Positions 32,895 through 41,695 of a stretch of DNA of 64,000 nucleotides are shown here, in pieces (the first letter of the stretch is position 1; every line of letters begins with the position of its first letter). The stretch comes from Flavobacteriales bacterium. GTDB lineage: Bacteria > Bacteroidota > Bacteroidia > Flavobacteriales_F > PHOS-HE28. The notes under the pieces were generated by a model. That model saw nothing but the letters and a program-made list of their open reading frames with translations. It was not told where the DNA came from and did not search any database. The stretch is from positions 2,238,001-2,302,000 of the forward strand of contig CP065018.1 in assembly GCA_016700415.1 (NCBI GenBank), written 5' to 3'. The position numbers were made by a program, and so were the translations under genes.

Positions 32895-35800
32895 GCGTGC
32901 AAAAACAAGTTGTCCGGGAAGCGTGCTTGCAGTGAAGCCAGCTCGTCCGGTGTCAATACCCCCTCTTCCACCAGCGCGATGTCCGCCTCCTGTAGCATGG
33001 CTTCCTCTTTGCTCATCAGCACCGCGATATGGTCATGTGTATGGTCGATCACTCCGTTCATTACGACGGCGCGGTCGCCTTCGTGGCCGATGAATGTACG
33101 CAGCTTCCTGTTGGGTCCGTCCAAGGCTAAGCACAGGTCGAGGTGCCCACCCCTCCGGGAAAGGTGGAGCACCGTTGCGTCCAAGGGGATCTTCACCATC
33201 AGTTCGTGATAGGCTTCGGCCTGCTTTTTCAGCAGACGCTTCAACGCCCTGAAGCGCGCCGGGGCCCTGTAGCGATATTCATCCAGTACTTCTTTATGGA
33301 AGTACGTCGGTCCTTCCGTGCTTCTGCGCAGTTTGAGGAACTCCTTCTTGAACGCGACGGAGATCCGCTTGGTGGTGTCCCGGGCGTCCGTGCCGAATTC
33401 AGGTGATCCGTGTGCGATGCGGGGCAGGATGCTGATGTCGATGCGCCCGTCGCGGATCACAAAGGTGCCCTTTGGCAGCACCTCGGAATTTCCGTGGATC
33501 AGCACGGGCACGATGTCCATCTTGAACTGGTGCGCGAGATAGAACGCGCCCTTGTGGAAGCGGCGCAAGCCCAAGTTCCTGGAACGGGTCCCTTCCGGGA
33601 ACACCATGAGCGAGTAACCCTGCCGCATCTTTTCCCGCAGGTGCTCCAGGCCGTTCTCAATGCCTCGCGACACCGGATATCCACCGGCCAACTGCACCAC
33701 TTTGCCGAAGATGGGCGAGTCATGCACCCAGTCGTTCACCAGGAAAATGACCTTGGGATGCAACATGCCCATGGCCAGAATGTCCAAGAAGGACGTGTGG
33801 TTGGCGACCATGATGGCGGGGCGCTCAAAGGTTTCCCCTTGGGGGTTCAACACCTGCTTCCGCACGAAAGGATTGCTGTAGAGCACCGACTTTTTGAATG
33901 CCGAGATGCTGCGGTGGAACCAAGCCATTTTCACCTTCTTGCTGACCGGGATGATCGGCAGCAGGAAGCTGACGCATAAGGAAAGGACCAGGCCGCCCAA
34001 GCCGAAGTAGGTGAACGACAACATCGAATGCAGCAACATCCGAAGTCTGACCGGCCTGCGCTCCGGACCGCCCACAAAGAGCCTGAACAACCAGGGCTGG
34101 ACGGTGAAGGACACCAGCATGGCGGCGACGATGCCGATGATGGCCACGATGGAAATGGAGTACAACGCGGGGTGTTTCGCGAACACCAGCACCCCCACAC
34201 CCAAGAGGGTGGTGATGACCGATAGCACGATGGATGTTTTGTGGGTGCGGACATGATCGATGCCCGTGCTTAGCTGAAGCAATAGCCCCCGCGTGATGAA
34301 GATGCTGTAGTCAATGCCCATCCCGAAGATGAATGTGCAGATCATGATGTTGAAGATGTTCAGGTGCATCCCGACCAGCCCCATGAAGCCGATGGTGATC
34401 AGCCACGTGAGCACGATGGGCAATGCGGTCACGAGGACGAGGGTGCCGCTGCGGAAGTACGCGAACAGGATCAGCACCACCACGAAGAAGGAGTACAGCA
34501 CCAGTTTGTTGAAGTCCGTCTTCAGGTCCTTCAGAAAGCTCTCCATGGTGTGCTGCCTGTCCAGCGTGAGCACATGGGGCATGCCCGCGAACCGCGCTCG
34601 CACGGCGGCCATCCCGTCGCGCTCCACACGCACAATGCTGGCGACGGTCCAGAACCCGTCCTGCCCCGAAATGAAATCCGCCGGGTCCAACGCCCCGATG
34701 GTGGCCATGGGGTTGCTCACGCTGTCCACGGCGGCATGGTCCAAGCGGTCGAAGAAGGGCTGGTAGGTGGCGGGTTTCAGCCCGACGGCATTCCCCGATG
34801 CGATCAATCCATGCTCCACGGTATCCTTGCGCGACGTGGTCCAGAAGCTGTTCCAACGTTCCGTGCGCCGTGCCCGCTCTTGGTTTGAATGCAGCACGGT
34901 GGCGATGGAACTGAAGCCCTTGATCAGCTTTTTGTCCTGCAGTTCCTGCAGGTCCTTGAACACCTTATCGTTCACCTGCAAGGCCTCCTGGAGGTGCGGG
35001 GCGAAGGCCACCACGTGGATGGACTGCGTGGCCAGGTCGGAGATGCTGTCCAGATCATCCTCTGCCCGCTGCTGGTCCGCGGGCATGTAATTCATCTTCG
35101 AGAGGTCGTTGTCGAAATGCACCTTGGAATAGGTGAAGCAACTGATGATCAGCAGGACCGCCAATCCACCCAGGGACCAGCGGCTACTGTGGTAGGGGAA
35201 GGCGGCAATGCGGTCGAGCAGGGTTTCCTTGGCGATCTCTTTTTTGCCCGGCCGGTACGCCAGCGGAATGAATACGAGGGCGAAGACCGCCGCCGCAAGT
35301 ACGGCCATGGCGCAGAAGACACCAAGATCCTGCAGCGCCTGCGACCGGAGGAAGATCAGGCAGAGGAACGCGCATGCCGTGGTGAGGCTGCTGACAAGGA
35401 TCGGGCTGGCCACTTCGCGATAGACGTCCTGTACCGAGCCGCGCTCGCGCAGATGGGTAAGAATATGGAGCGAATAGTCCAGCGTGCAGCCAAGGACCAC
35501 GGAGCCGATTCCGAGCGAAATAGCAGAAACGCCGTCCCGCAGGAAATAGAGCACACAAATGCCCAAGAGGCCGCCGAACAACGAGGGTACGAACAGAATG
35601 ATGCTGACCGAGGTTCGCCTGAAGAAGAAGAGCAACAGCGCGAGCAGCAGCACCACCGCGATGATCATGGAATTGCGCACATCGGCCTTGATGCGTTCGG
35701 CATTGGCCACGGCGATGAGCACCGAGCCGAAGTATTCCGCCGAAGCCTTCCCTTGGTAGGCGTTGTTCAGGCCGGAGTTGATGGCATACAGTGTGTTGAC

Positions 35801-36484
35801 GAACACATCGTTTTCCGCCGTCTTGTCCGAGCTGATCTTCGGTGTGATGAAGAGCAGCAGGTTCCGATGGTCCTTGCTCAGCAGATAGCCGTCGTGCAGG
35901 GTGAGCGCATCGCCAACACCCATTTCTTTGAGCTTGCTCAACCCGTCGAAGGTCAGGCCGAAGGGGTCCTGGCGGATGATGTCCTTGGCGATCAGCCCCG
36001 AAGGAGAGATGAGCGTCCTGAAGTTGCGTTCGTTGATCGCCTCAAGTGAATCATGGCGGATCACCCCTGCGAGCTTTTGATAATCCGCGTCGTCCAGGAA
36101 TTGGGGCAGGTTGTCCTGCACGTAGGCCATGGTGCGGGCCATGTCGTCTGAGCCCACCTGGCCTTGCACGGCCTCTACAAAGGGTTCACAACGAGCGTGC
36201 AGGCTGTCCAGAAAACGGTCCGCGTAGGTGATGAGGTCGCCCTCTTCCCCGTTCTCTTGCAAGGCGACATTCACCACGATCTTGTCCGTGAAACGCACCG
36301 TCCGCAGCACGCGCTGCAGGTTCTGCTCCCCTTCCTTGACCGGAATGAGCTTGGTGATATCCTCTTCCAACGGGAGGTGGACGGTTACGTAGGTCATGCC
36401 CGCGAACAGAAGCACGAGCAGGGCAAGGCTCCACCAAGGACGCTTCGCCAGCGCTTTATGGACCGTGTACCAAGCGTTCACCAT
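32891..36484 (-). CDS. MMPL/RND exporter fused to a PlsC-type acyltransferase and a Rossmann-like tail
   Basis: This 1197-aa fusion starts with an MMPL-type exporter. Its signal-anchor helix is at about 16-35, and two five-to-six-helix bundles lie at about 270-410 and 660-800 with a large periplasmic loop after each first helix. A hydrophobic pair at about 818-846 leads to a PlsC-type acyltransferase (NHTSFLD at 895-901, FPEGTRS at 962-968). The last about 95 residues resemble a degraded methyltransferase Rossmann fold (ATVLHLSRRGGHLDLCLAL). Such exporters are part of aryl-polyene/flexirubin loci and likely hand the product to the outer membrane. The ATG at 36484 is 4 nt after the upstream stop; the longer frame is not conserved. 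Confidence 0.87.
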   Translation of the reverse strand: MVNAWYTVHKALAKRPWWSLALLVLLFAGMTYVTVHLPLEEDITKLIPVKEGEQNLQRVLRTVRFTDKIVVNVALQENGEEGDLITYADRFLDSLHARCEPFVEAVQGQVGSDDMARTMAYVQDNLPQFLDDADYQKLAGVIRHDSLEAINERNFRTLISPSGLIAKDIIRQDPFGLTFDGLSKLKEMGVGDALTLHDGYLLSKDHRNLLLFITPKISSDKTAENDVFVNTLYAINSGLNNAYQGKASAEYFGSVLIAVANAERIKADVRNSMIIAVVLLLALLLFFFRRTSVSIILFVPSLFGGLLGICVLYFLRDGVSAISLGIGSVVLGCTLDYSLHILTHLRERGSVQDVYREVASPILVSSLTTACAFLCLIFLRSQALQDLGVFCAMAVLAAAVFALVFIPLAYRPGKKEIAKETLLDRIAAFPYHSSRWSLGGLAVLLIISCFTYSKVHFDNDLSKMNYMPADQQRAEDDLDSISDLATQSIHVVAFAPHLQEALQVNDKVFKDLQELQDKKLIKGFSSIATVLHSNQERARRTERWNSFWTTSRKDTVEHGLIASGNAVGLKPATYQPFFDRLDHAAVDSVSNPMATIGALDPADFISGQDGFWTVASIVRVERDGMAAVRARFAGMPHVLTLDRQHTMESFLKDLKTDFNKLVLYSFFVVVLILFAYFRSGTLVLVTALPIVLTWLITIGFMGLVGMHLNIFNIMICTFIFGMGIDYSIFITRGLLLQLSTGIDHVRTHKTSIVLSVITTLLGVGVLVFAKHPALYSISIVAIIGIVAAMLVSFTVQPWLFRLFVGGPERRPVRLRMLLHSMLSFTYFGLGGLVLSLCVSFLLPIIPVSKKVKMAWFHRSISAFKKSVLYSNPFVRKQVLNPQGETFERPAIMVANHTSFLDILAMGMLHPKVIFLVNDWVHDSPIFGKVVQLAGGYPVSRGIENGLEHLREKMRQGYSLMVFPEGTRSRNLGLRRFHKGAFYLAHQFKMDIVPVLIHGNSEVLPKGTFVIRDGRIDISILPRIAHGSPEFGTDARDTTKRISVAFKKEFLKLRRSTEGPTYFHKEVLDEYRYRAPARFRALKRLLKKQAEAYHELMVKIPLDATVLHLSRRGGHLDLCLALDGPNRKLRTFIGHEGDRAVVMNGVIDHTHDHIAVLMSKEEAMLQEADIALVEEGVLTPDELASLQARFPDNLFLHA

Positions 36485-36488
36485 TTCT

Positions 36489-37718
36489 TCAGGCCGCACG
36501 CCATTTGAAGAGGCGCAATAGGCCGTATGTGATAAGGCCGGCCAGCACTCCGCAGATCGTGGCCAAAGCGATGCTGCCGACCACATAGACCTTCAGCTTC
36601 GGCAGGAGGTTCAAGTGGTCGAAGTCGATGTGGTCCAGGTCAATGGCCATCGAGATCTCCTCACCGCCGAGCAGGGCCTCGCCAACGCCGATGCTGCCCA
36701 AGATGACGACCGGTATCATGGGTGGGATGCTGACGTTGGACCCCGCGAAAGCCAAAGCGCGGTTGAGCTTGAACATCACAGCGGCACCGACAGCGATGAG
36801 GGTCTGCAGTCCCCACAACGGGCTGATCCCTATGAACACACCGATGCCTAAGGAAAGCGCCTTCTTCGCATCGCTGTCCTGAGGTCCGATCAGCTGTTCA
36901 CGCAGGGAGCGTTTCCACCCCTTCTGCGCGAAGTAGGCATAGATATCGCGGGGTTTGATGTAGAAGATCATCATCAGCACCAGCAAGGTGTTCATCACGC
37001 TGATGCGTCCGAAATCCGCTCCTGGCCTGAAGTGCGACACCCGTTCGTCGATATCGTATTTCACCCTGACCGGAATGTTCCGCACCGTCACCCCGTCCCA
37101 AGCGGCACGCACGATCACCTCGATCTCGAATTCGAAGCGGGCGCTCCAGAACGGGATCCGCTCCATTGGTCCCAGTGGATAGGCCCGGAATCCGCTCTGG
37201 GTGTCCTTCAGCTTGATGCCCGTTTCCACCCAGTACCAGAAATTACTGAAGCGGTTGCCGAAGCTGCTTTTGCGCGGCACACTTGTCTGGCCCATGTTCC
37301 GCGCCCCGATCAACAGAAGGCCCTCCGGTGAAATGTGCTGCTTCAGCTCCTCCAAGAAGATGGGAAGGTCCTCGGGATAATGCTGGCCGTCGCTGTCGAT
37401 GGTGATGGCATACCTGAACCCATGTTCCCGCGCCTCCTTGAAACCGGCGCGCAATGCTGCGCCCTTGCCTTGGTTCTCTGGAAAATGCAGCTGCCGGACC
37501 TGGGGAAAGTCTTTCAGGATCTCCGCCGTGCCGTCCGTGGAACCGTCGTTCACCACGATCACGTCATCGCAGTAGTCCAGCACACCCTGGATCACCTTGC
37601 GCAAGGTGCCCGCGTTGTTGTACGTGGGCATCAGCACGCAACAACCCAGTTGCTTGAAGGTGGCGATGTGCTCGGGCAAGGACATGGACGGGGAAGCCGT
37701 GCGGATCGGAACTTCCAT
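36489..37718 (-). CDS. family 2 glycosyltransferase fused to DUF2062 membrane domain
   Basis: This 409-aa protein has a GT-A glycosyltransferase of family 2 with LMPTYNNAGTLRKVI, VNDGSTDG (56-63) and the DxD-like TIDSDGQHYPED. A C-terminal DUF2062 region with three or four hydrophobic helices includes GVFIGISPLWGLQTL. Fusions of this kind occur in aryl-polyene and flexirubin loci and probably transfer a sugar to a lipid at the inner membrane; donor and acceptor are unknown. ATG 37718 and ATG 37685 both fit. Confidence 0.88.
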   Translation of the reverse strand: MEVPIRTASPSMSLPEHIATFKQLGCCVLMPTYNNAGTLRKVIQGVLDYCDDVIVVNDGSTDGTAEILKDFPQVRQLHFPENQGKGAALRAGFKEAREHGFRYAITIDSDGQHYPEDLPIFLEELKQHISPEGLLLIGARNMGQTSVPRKSSFGNRFSNFWYWVETGIKLKDTQSGFRAYPLGPMERIPFWSARFEFEIEVIVRAAWDGVTVRNIPVRVKYDIDERVSHFRPGADFGRISVMNTLLVLMMIFYIKPRDIYAYFAQKGWKRSLREQLIGPQDSDAKKALSLGIGVFIGISPLWGLQTLIAVGAAVMFKLNRALAFAGSNVSIPPMIPVVILGSIGVGEALLGGEEISMAIDLDHIDFDHLNLLPKLKVYVVGSIALATICGVLAGLITYGLLRLFKWRAA

Positions 37719-37743
37719 GATAGCTTGCGAAAATAGGCGGTGA

Positions 37744-38241
37744 CTATCGAACCGGCAGCAGCTTCGCCTTCTCCTCGTCCGAGTACACCGAGGAAGTGCG
37801 GGCATGGGTCCGGATCATCTTTTTCAATCCGGCATCCTTCTCGGCCGAAAAATGTCCGAGGATAAAATCCTTGTCCTGTTGAAGGTCACCCTTGTACAAC
37901 AGAAAGCCGGGGGCGTTCTCTTGGACGGTCATCCGAAGGAAACGGACCTCCACGCTCTCCGGGGCGGCTTCGGCGGCCTTGGCCATCAGGTCCTTGCCCT
38001 CATTGAAAAGCTTCAATTTGCCGCTGATCCCGCTGGCAAATTGGGCGGCTATCATCAGCGCAGCACCGCGGTAGGCTGTTTGCGTGGGTACTGCGGTATC
38101 CGCATCGGCCGTCAGCTTCAGTAATTCCGCGGCTGTCTGCTCGTCCTTATGGGCCAAGGGATAGAGCTCCCGTTCGGCCGCGAGGTCCTGCGCCAGCACC
38201 ATCACGGGGAACAGAAGTGCGATCAACCAAGCGGTCCTCAT
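37744..38241 (-). CDS. small secreted helical protein of unknown function
   Basis: I do not recognise a family. The 165-aa product starts with a signal peptide (MRTAWLIALLFPVMVLAQ) and continues as a helical, TPR-like domain (AYRGAALMIAAQFASGISGKL; AAEAAPESVEVRFLRM). The ATG at 38241 starts the signal. It stands between the dehydratase and glycosyltransferase genes with short gaps on both sides, so it belongs to the pigment operon. A periplasmic accessory role is inferred. Confidence 0.75.
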   Translation of the reverse strand: MRTAWLIALLFPVMVLAQDLAAERELYPLAHKDEQTAAELLKLTADADTAVPTQTAYRGAALMIAAQFASGISGKLKLFNEGKDLMAKAAEAAPESVEVRFLRMTVQENAPGFLLYKGDLQQDKDFILGHFSAEKDAGLKKMIRTHARTSSVYSDEEKAKLLPVR

Positions 38242-38257
38242 GGTAGTGCTATTGATG

Positions 38258-38623
38258 TCAAACACTTTGGAATTCCGCGCTCAGCTTCACGGCCAGCGTA
38301 TCCTTGAAGTGGACCTTGGCCGACACTTTCACCCCTTGTTCCGTGGCGGTCTTCGTCAGGTCGAAGTCCAGGTCCGGGTGTATCCTGGGATCGATCAAGG
38401 CCATGAACTTGATGTTCGATGCGCTGCTGAGCCGGAGCGATCGCCCCAAGTGTTCTTCCAGCAGTTCCTGTACGATCTGCAACGTGCACACGCCGGGCAT
38501 CACCGGCTGATCGGGAAAGTGCCCTTTGAAAACGGCGTGGTGCTCGTCCAGATGCACGGACGCGGTGATCCGGTCGCCTTCCTGTACGGTCCGGGTCACG
38601 GTGTAAAGTCCTTTGATCAGCAT
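38258..38623 (-). CDS. FabZ/FabA-like 3-hydroxyacyl-ACP dehydratase
   Basis: This 121-aa hot-dog protein carries the FabZ-type active-site motif FKGHFPDQPVMPGV, with catalytic His35, and the helix CTLQIVQELLEE with the acidic Glu53. It would dehydrate 3-hydroxyacyl-ACP to enoyl-ACP during polyene extension. The ATG at 38623 is used; a TTG at 38635 lies upstream. It is the third hot-dog dehydratase of the locus and the only one with a FabZ-like signature. Confidence 0.85.
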   Translation of the reverse strand: MLIKGLYTVTRTVQEGDRITASVHLDEHHAVFKGHFPDQPVMPGVCTLQIVQELLEEHLGRSLRLSSASNIKFMALIDPRIHPDLDFDLTKTATEQGVKVSAKVHFKDTLAVKLSAEFQSV

Positions 38624-38631
38624 GCGTGGCT

Positions 38632-39252
38632 TCAATTGTTGATCCTGTCCAGGTCGATGGTCAGTGGCCGGGTCAGGTGGGTGATGGTGATGTGCGATGC
38701 GGATCCTTCCGCGCCGGGGGTGAACTTCAGCTCCACGCGCTCCTTGCCGTATCCCCTCCGCACGACGCGTTGCAGTTCGCCGGTCGGTCGTGCAAAGAAA
38801 AGGTATTGGCGCCCTTCGCCCTGCCGCGAAAGAAAAACCGCGGTCCCATCAGCTTCAAACTCCCCACGCACGGGCACATTCTCGTGTACCATCATCGCCA
38901 GGTCCGTGCCCAGCACGTGGATCAGCGGGCGCTTGTCCAACTCCGGTATGGCGAAGTTCTTCACCGTCCTGCCTTGGCCCATGGTGAGGTCAAGGAACTT
39001 GTTCCCCATCTCCCCCATCAGCACCACACGGTGCCGTTGGTCATCGAGTTTCTTCACCACCAACAAGCCCCCGAAATTACGATCCCCGAACTGGATGTTC
39101 ATCTTGTACAGGTAGTCCACATCGGTGCGGCTGAAGTACGGGTTGTTTACGGTGGCAACGGCCGAACGCTGCTCCGTCATCCCCTTGGTGGTGGCGGGTG
39201 AACAGGCCTGCAGCAGCAGCGGAACGAGAAGACTAATGAGCAAAAACCGCAT
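38632..39252 (-). CDS. outer-membrane lipoprotein of the pigment locus
   Basis: This 206-aa lipoprotein has lipobox LLLQAC (Cys17) and a beta-rich body (FGGLLVVKKLDDQRHRVVLM; EGRQYLFFARPTGELQRVVR). Aryl-polyene loci of Proteobacteria contain a small lipoprotein (DUF3261) in the same context, next to a LolA-like gene. This protein may be the counterpart, but I cannot show homology. It overlaps the LolA-like gene by 20 nt. Confidence 0.75.
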   Translation of the reverse strand: MRFLLISLLVPLLLQACSPATTKGMTEQRSAVATVNNPYFSRTDVDYLYKMNIQFGDRNFGGLLVVKKLDDQRHRVVLMGEMGNKFLDLTMGQGRTVKNFAIPELDKRPLIHVLGTDLAMMVHENVPVRGEFEADGTAVFLSRQGEGRQYLFFARPTGELQRVVRRGYGKERVELKFTPGAEGSASHITITHLTRPLTIDLDRINN

Positions 39253-39862
39253 CGTCCAAAGCGGGATTTGTCTTGAGGTTGCTGATGACGATGCGCGTAT
39301 GGTCGTCGCCGGGCTCGATGATCTTCAGCTCCACGATCTTCCGGTCCTCTTTCCCGAAGTTGAGCTCCAGTTGTTTGACGTATCCGGCCAATTCCTTGTC
39401 CTTCGGCTTCAGCACCACCACGTCATATTTCGGCCCGGAAAAAAGGCTGACGTTGAACGCGGGATCCTTGAACAGGTCGCCGCGCACGCTTTTCGTCATC
39501 ATATCGCTGACCTGCGCCAGCAGCTTGTGGCTGCCGATGTCCATCTCGCTCTTCCGGCCGCCGTCGTTCACCTTCATCATGCCGTCCTTGAAGATGATGC
39601 TGTAGTCGTAGGGCTTGGTGTAGGCCCACTTCACGGTGTTCGGGCTGCGGAAGGACATGGTGCCGGAAGACACGATGTCCTTCGTCAGCAGGTCCATGTG
39701 CTTGTACTGCGTGAAATCACTTTGCAGCGTCCGTGTGTTCGCAGTGCTCTTCAGAAGTTCCTGCTCGAACTGCTCCCCTTGGGCTTTCGACATGGGTGCG
39801 CCCTGCGCGAAAGCAGCCTGTACAAAGCAGCAGGTCAGCAGGGTGATCAGAACGTTCCTCAT
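39233..39862 (-). CDS. LolA-like outer-membrane lipoprotein carrier
   Basis: This 209-aa periplasmic protein has a signal peptide (ending FVQAAFAQ) and the LolA-type half-barrel. Recognisable pieces are TLQSDFTQYKHMDLLTKDIVSSGTMSF, SPNTVKWAYTKPYDYSIIFKDG and the late YVKQLELNFGKED. LolA carries lipoproteins across the periplasm. A second, locus-specific copy in pigment clusters is thought to carry the pigment or its lipoprotein partner. The ATG at 39862 begins the signal; the upstream frame overlaps the deacetylase gene. Confidence 0.85.
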   Translation of the reverse strand: MRNVLITLLTCCFVQAAFAQGAPMSKAQGEQFEQELLKSTANTRTLQSDFTQYKHMDLLTKDIVSSGTMSFRSPNTVKWAYTKPYDYSIIFKDGMMKVNDGGRKSEMDIGSHKLLAQVSDMMTKSVRGDLFKDPAFNVSLFSGPKYDVVVLKPKDKELAGYVKQLELNFGKEDRKIVELKIIEPGDDHTRIVISNLKTNPALDDAVFAH

Positions 39863-40623
39863 CCTCGGTAGGGTTTGATGCCCAACAACTGGTCCACGGG
39901 TACGCCGGACAAGTCGTTGGCGCGCATAAAACTCAACAATCGTTCCAAGACCTCCACACACTTTTCACCCGTATCGTGCAACAGGACCACTTCACCCCCT
40001 TTCAAGCGGCGTACGACCCGCTTCCACACTTGGTCGGCACTGCGCCGCGTGGTGTCCAACGAGCGGATGCTCCAGCCCACGCACACCAGATCTTGTGCCG
40101 CCACAGCCCTTGCGATCGGCGGGTTCGTCACGCCGAACGGGGGGCGGAAGAGCCGCATCCTCAGCCCTGTCAGTTCCTGCACCGTCCGTTCGCTGTCCTG
40201 CAGCTCTTTGATCACCGCCCCGGTGGACTTGAAGCCGAAGGTGTTGCTGTGGGAAAAGCCGTGGTTGCCCACGGTGTGGCCTTGGCCGATGATGTCCTTC
40301 ACGATGCCGGGATGCGCCTGCGCCCGCTTGCCGATGCAGAAAAAAGTGGCCTTGGCACCATGGTCCGCAAGGAGCTTCAGCACCTGCGGCGTGATCACCG
40401 GGTCCGGACCGTCATCGAAGGTGATCGCCACCCGGTCATCATGCTCCCGTGGCGAACGGAAAAGCACGGGAAGATGGTATTGCCAGCGGAGAAGGGAAGA
40501 ACCTGCCACGGCCACCACCAGCCATACCGCGACCAGTAAGGCCCACGCCCACCATGGCGCTTTCAGCAGGAAGAACGCGATGGCCAGCACCGCGACCGAG
40601 AGGATCACGTAGCGATGCTTCAT
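39859..40623 (-). CDS. membrane-anchored polysaccharide deacetylase-like protein
   Basis: This 254-aa protein has two N-terminal hydrophobic helices (about 6-22 and 26-44) and then a NodB-type deacetylase domain. The metal and catalytic residues are present: TFDDGPDP (Asp70-71), HGFSHSNTFG (His121, His125), the RPPFG motif and GGEVVLLHD. It removes N- or O-acetyl groups, usually from cell-wall glycans; the target here is unknown. It overlaps the LolA-like gene by 4 nt. Confidence 0.87.
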   Translation of the reverse strand: MKHRYVILSVAVLAIAFFLLKAPWWAWALLVAVWLVVAVAGSSLLRWQYHLPVLFRSPREHDDRVAITFDDGPDPVITPQVLKLLADHGAKATFFCIGKRAQAHPGIVKDIIGQGHTVGNHGFSHSNTFGFKSTGAVIKELQDSERTVQELTGLRMRLFRPPFGVTNPPIARAVAAQDLVCVGWSIRSLDTTRRSADQVWKRVVRRLKGGEVVLLHDTGEKCVEVLERLLSFMRANDLSGVPVDQLLGIKPYRG

Positions 40624-40627
40624 CGGC

Positions 40628-41695
40628 TCAACATTTCCGCAGCAAGGTGAGGTTATGGTCCACGCTGCGGTATTGGTCGTATTGCAGGATGGTCCTGATC
40701 GTGCCGCTTGGCGGGTTCTTCAGCAGATAGGCCGGTGGTACGGCACCACGTTCCAACACCCTTGCCGCCAAGTACATGGCGAAGGTCGGTACGGTATGGA
40801 ACTCGCCCGTACGATGCTTGTACGCGAGCTGCGTGTGCTGTTTGAAAAGCCCTTGGTCCAGTTTGTTGTAGTAGCCGTCATGATCGCCATCCCCATTGCG
40901 GCCCAGCACCACGGCGTCCACATCCCCCGGACTCAGTCCGTTTTCCCTCAAAAAATCCAGCACATGCTGTTCGATGCCTTCCGCACCGGTCTTGTGCCAA
41001 GCCTTCACCGCAAGCAGTTCGGCATGCGTCGCGGGCCCCTTTACGGTACCCAGCACGAAGAAGCCGGCCCCTTCGCCGAAGAGCGCGCCGCTGGTGGTGG
41101 AGACCAACAATCCAGCGGAAGGCACGGACTTCCCTTTGATGTGCCCGTTCCTGCGGTGCAGCTCGGTGGAGTGATCGCCCAGTTCGTCAACTCCGCCGAT
41201 GAGCACGACCTCCGCATCACCGTTGCGCAGTTGCATCCTGCCATCGATGACCGAGGAGGCAAAGGAGTTGCTGCCGTGTACATAGGTGAAGTTGTAACCG
41301 GTGCACGCAAGCATGCGCGCCAAATGGCCAGCCACGGAGTTGTGCGTGGATTGGATGAAGGGCGTGGGCGTGAGGAACTGCTCGTCATTGTCCAGGATGG
41401 CGCGCAGGAATTTCTCCGAATCCCGGATGCATCCCATGCCGGTGCCGGTGATCACGGCGTCCACCCGCTCCACGCCGGCCTGTTCCATGGCCGCCTTCGT
41501 GGCCGCGATGCTCATCTTCATGCCGGTGGAAAGGCGGCGCGCCTCGGAGCCCGGAATGATCTTGCTGTAGTCCGGGGCGATGGCGTGCCATGCATCCGCA
41601 TCGTACAGCACGGGTCCGCCAAAGAGGCGTTCGGGGTCGTGCGTGCCCTGCGCCGTCACCGTGCCCATGCCGTTGATGTAGACCGGCTTCGCCAT
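40628..41695 (-). CDS. ketosynthase-like chain-length-factor homologue lacking the active Cys
   Basis: This 355-aa protein has the thiolase fold of beta-ketoacyl synthases but not the catalysis. Where active enzymes have ACSS, it reads VHGSNSFASS (Ser near 142), and the two His motifs HGTxT and GHxxxAAG are missing. It begins one base before the stop of an intact ketosynthase gene (41695-42894). That matches KS-CLF pairs of type II polyketide and aryl-polyene systems, where the inactive partner sets chain length. Exact role is inferred. Confidence 0.82.
   Translation of the reverse strand: MAKPVYINGMGTVTAQGTHDPERLFGGPVLYDADAWHAIAPDYSKIIPGSEARRLSTGMKMSIAATKAAMEQAGVERVDAVITGTGMGCIRDSEKFLRAILDNDEQFLTPTPFIQSTHNSVAGHLARMLACTGYNFTYVHGSNSFASSVIDGRMQLRNGDAEVVLIGGVDELGDHSTELHRRNGHIKGKSVPSAGLLVSTTSGALFGEGAGFFVLGTVKGPATHAELLAVKAWHKTGAEGIEQHVLDFLRENGLSPGDVDAVVLGRNGDGDHDGYYNKLDQGLFKQHTQLAYKHRTGEFHTVPTFAMYLAARVLERGAVPPAYLLKNPPSGTIRTILQYDQYRSVDHNLTLLRKC

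Noticed and set aside
34889..36049. A 386-codon plus-strand open frame
   Set aside because: Antisense to the MMPL exporter; Gln/Glu/Arg-rich with no conserved motif.
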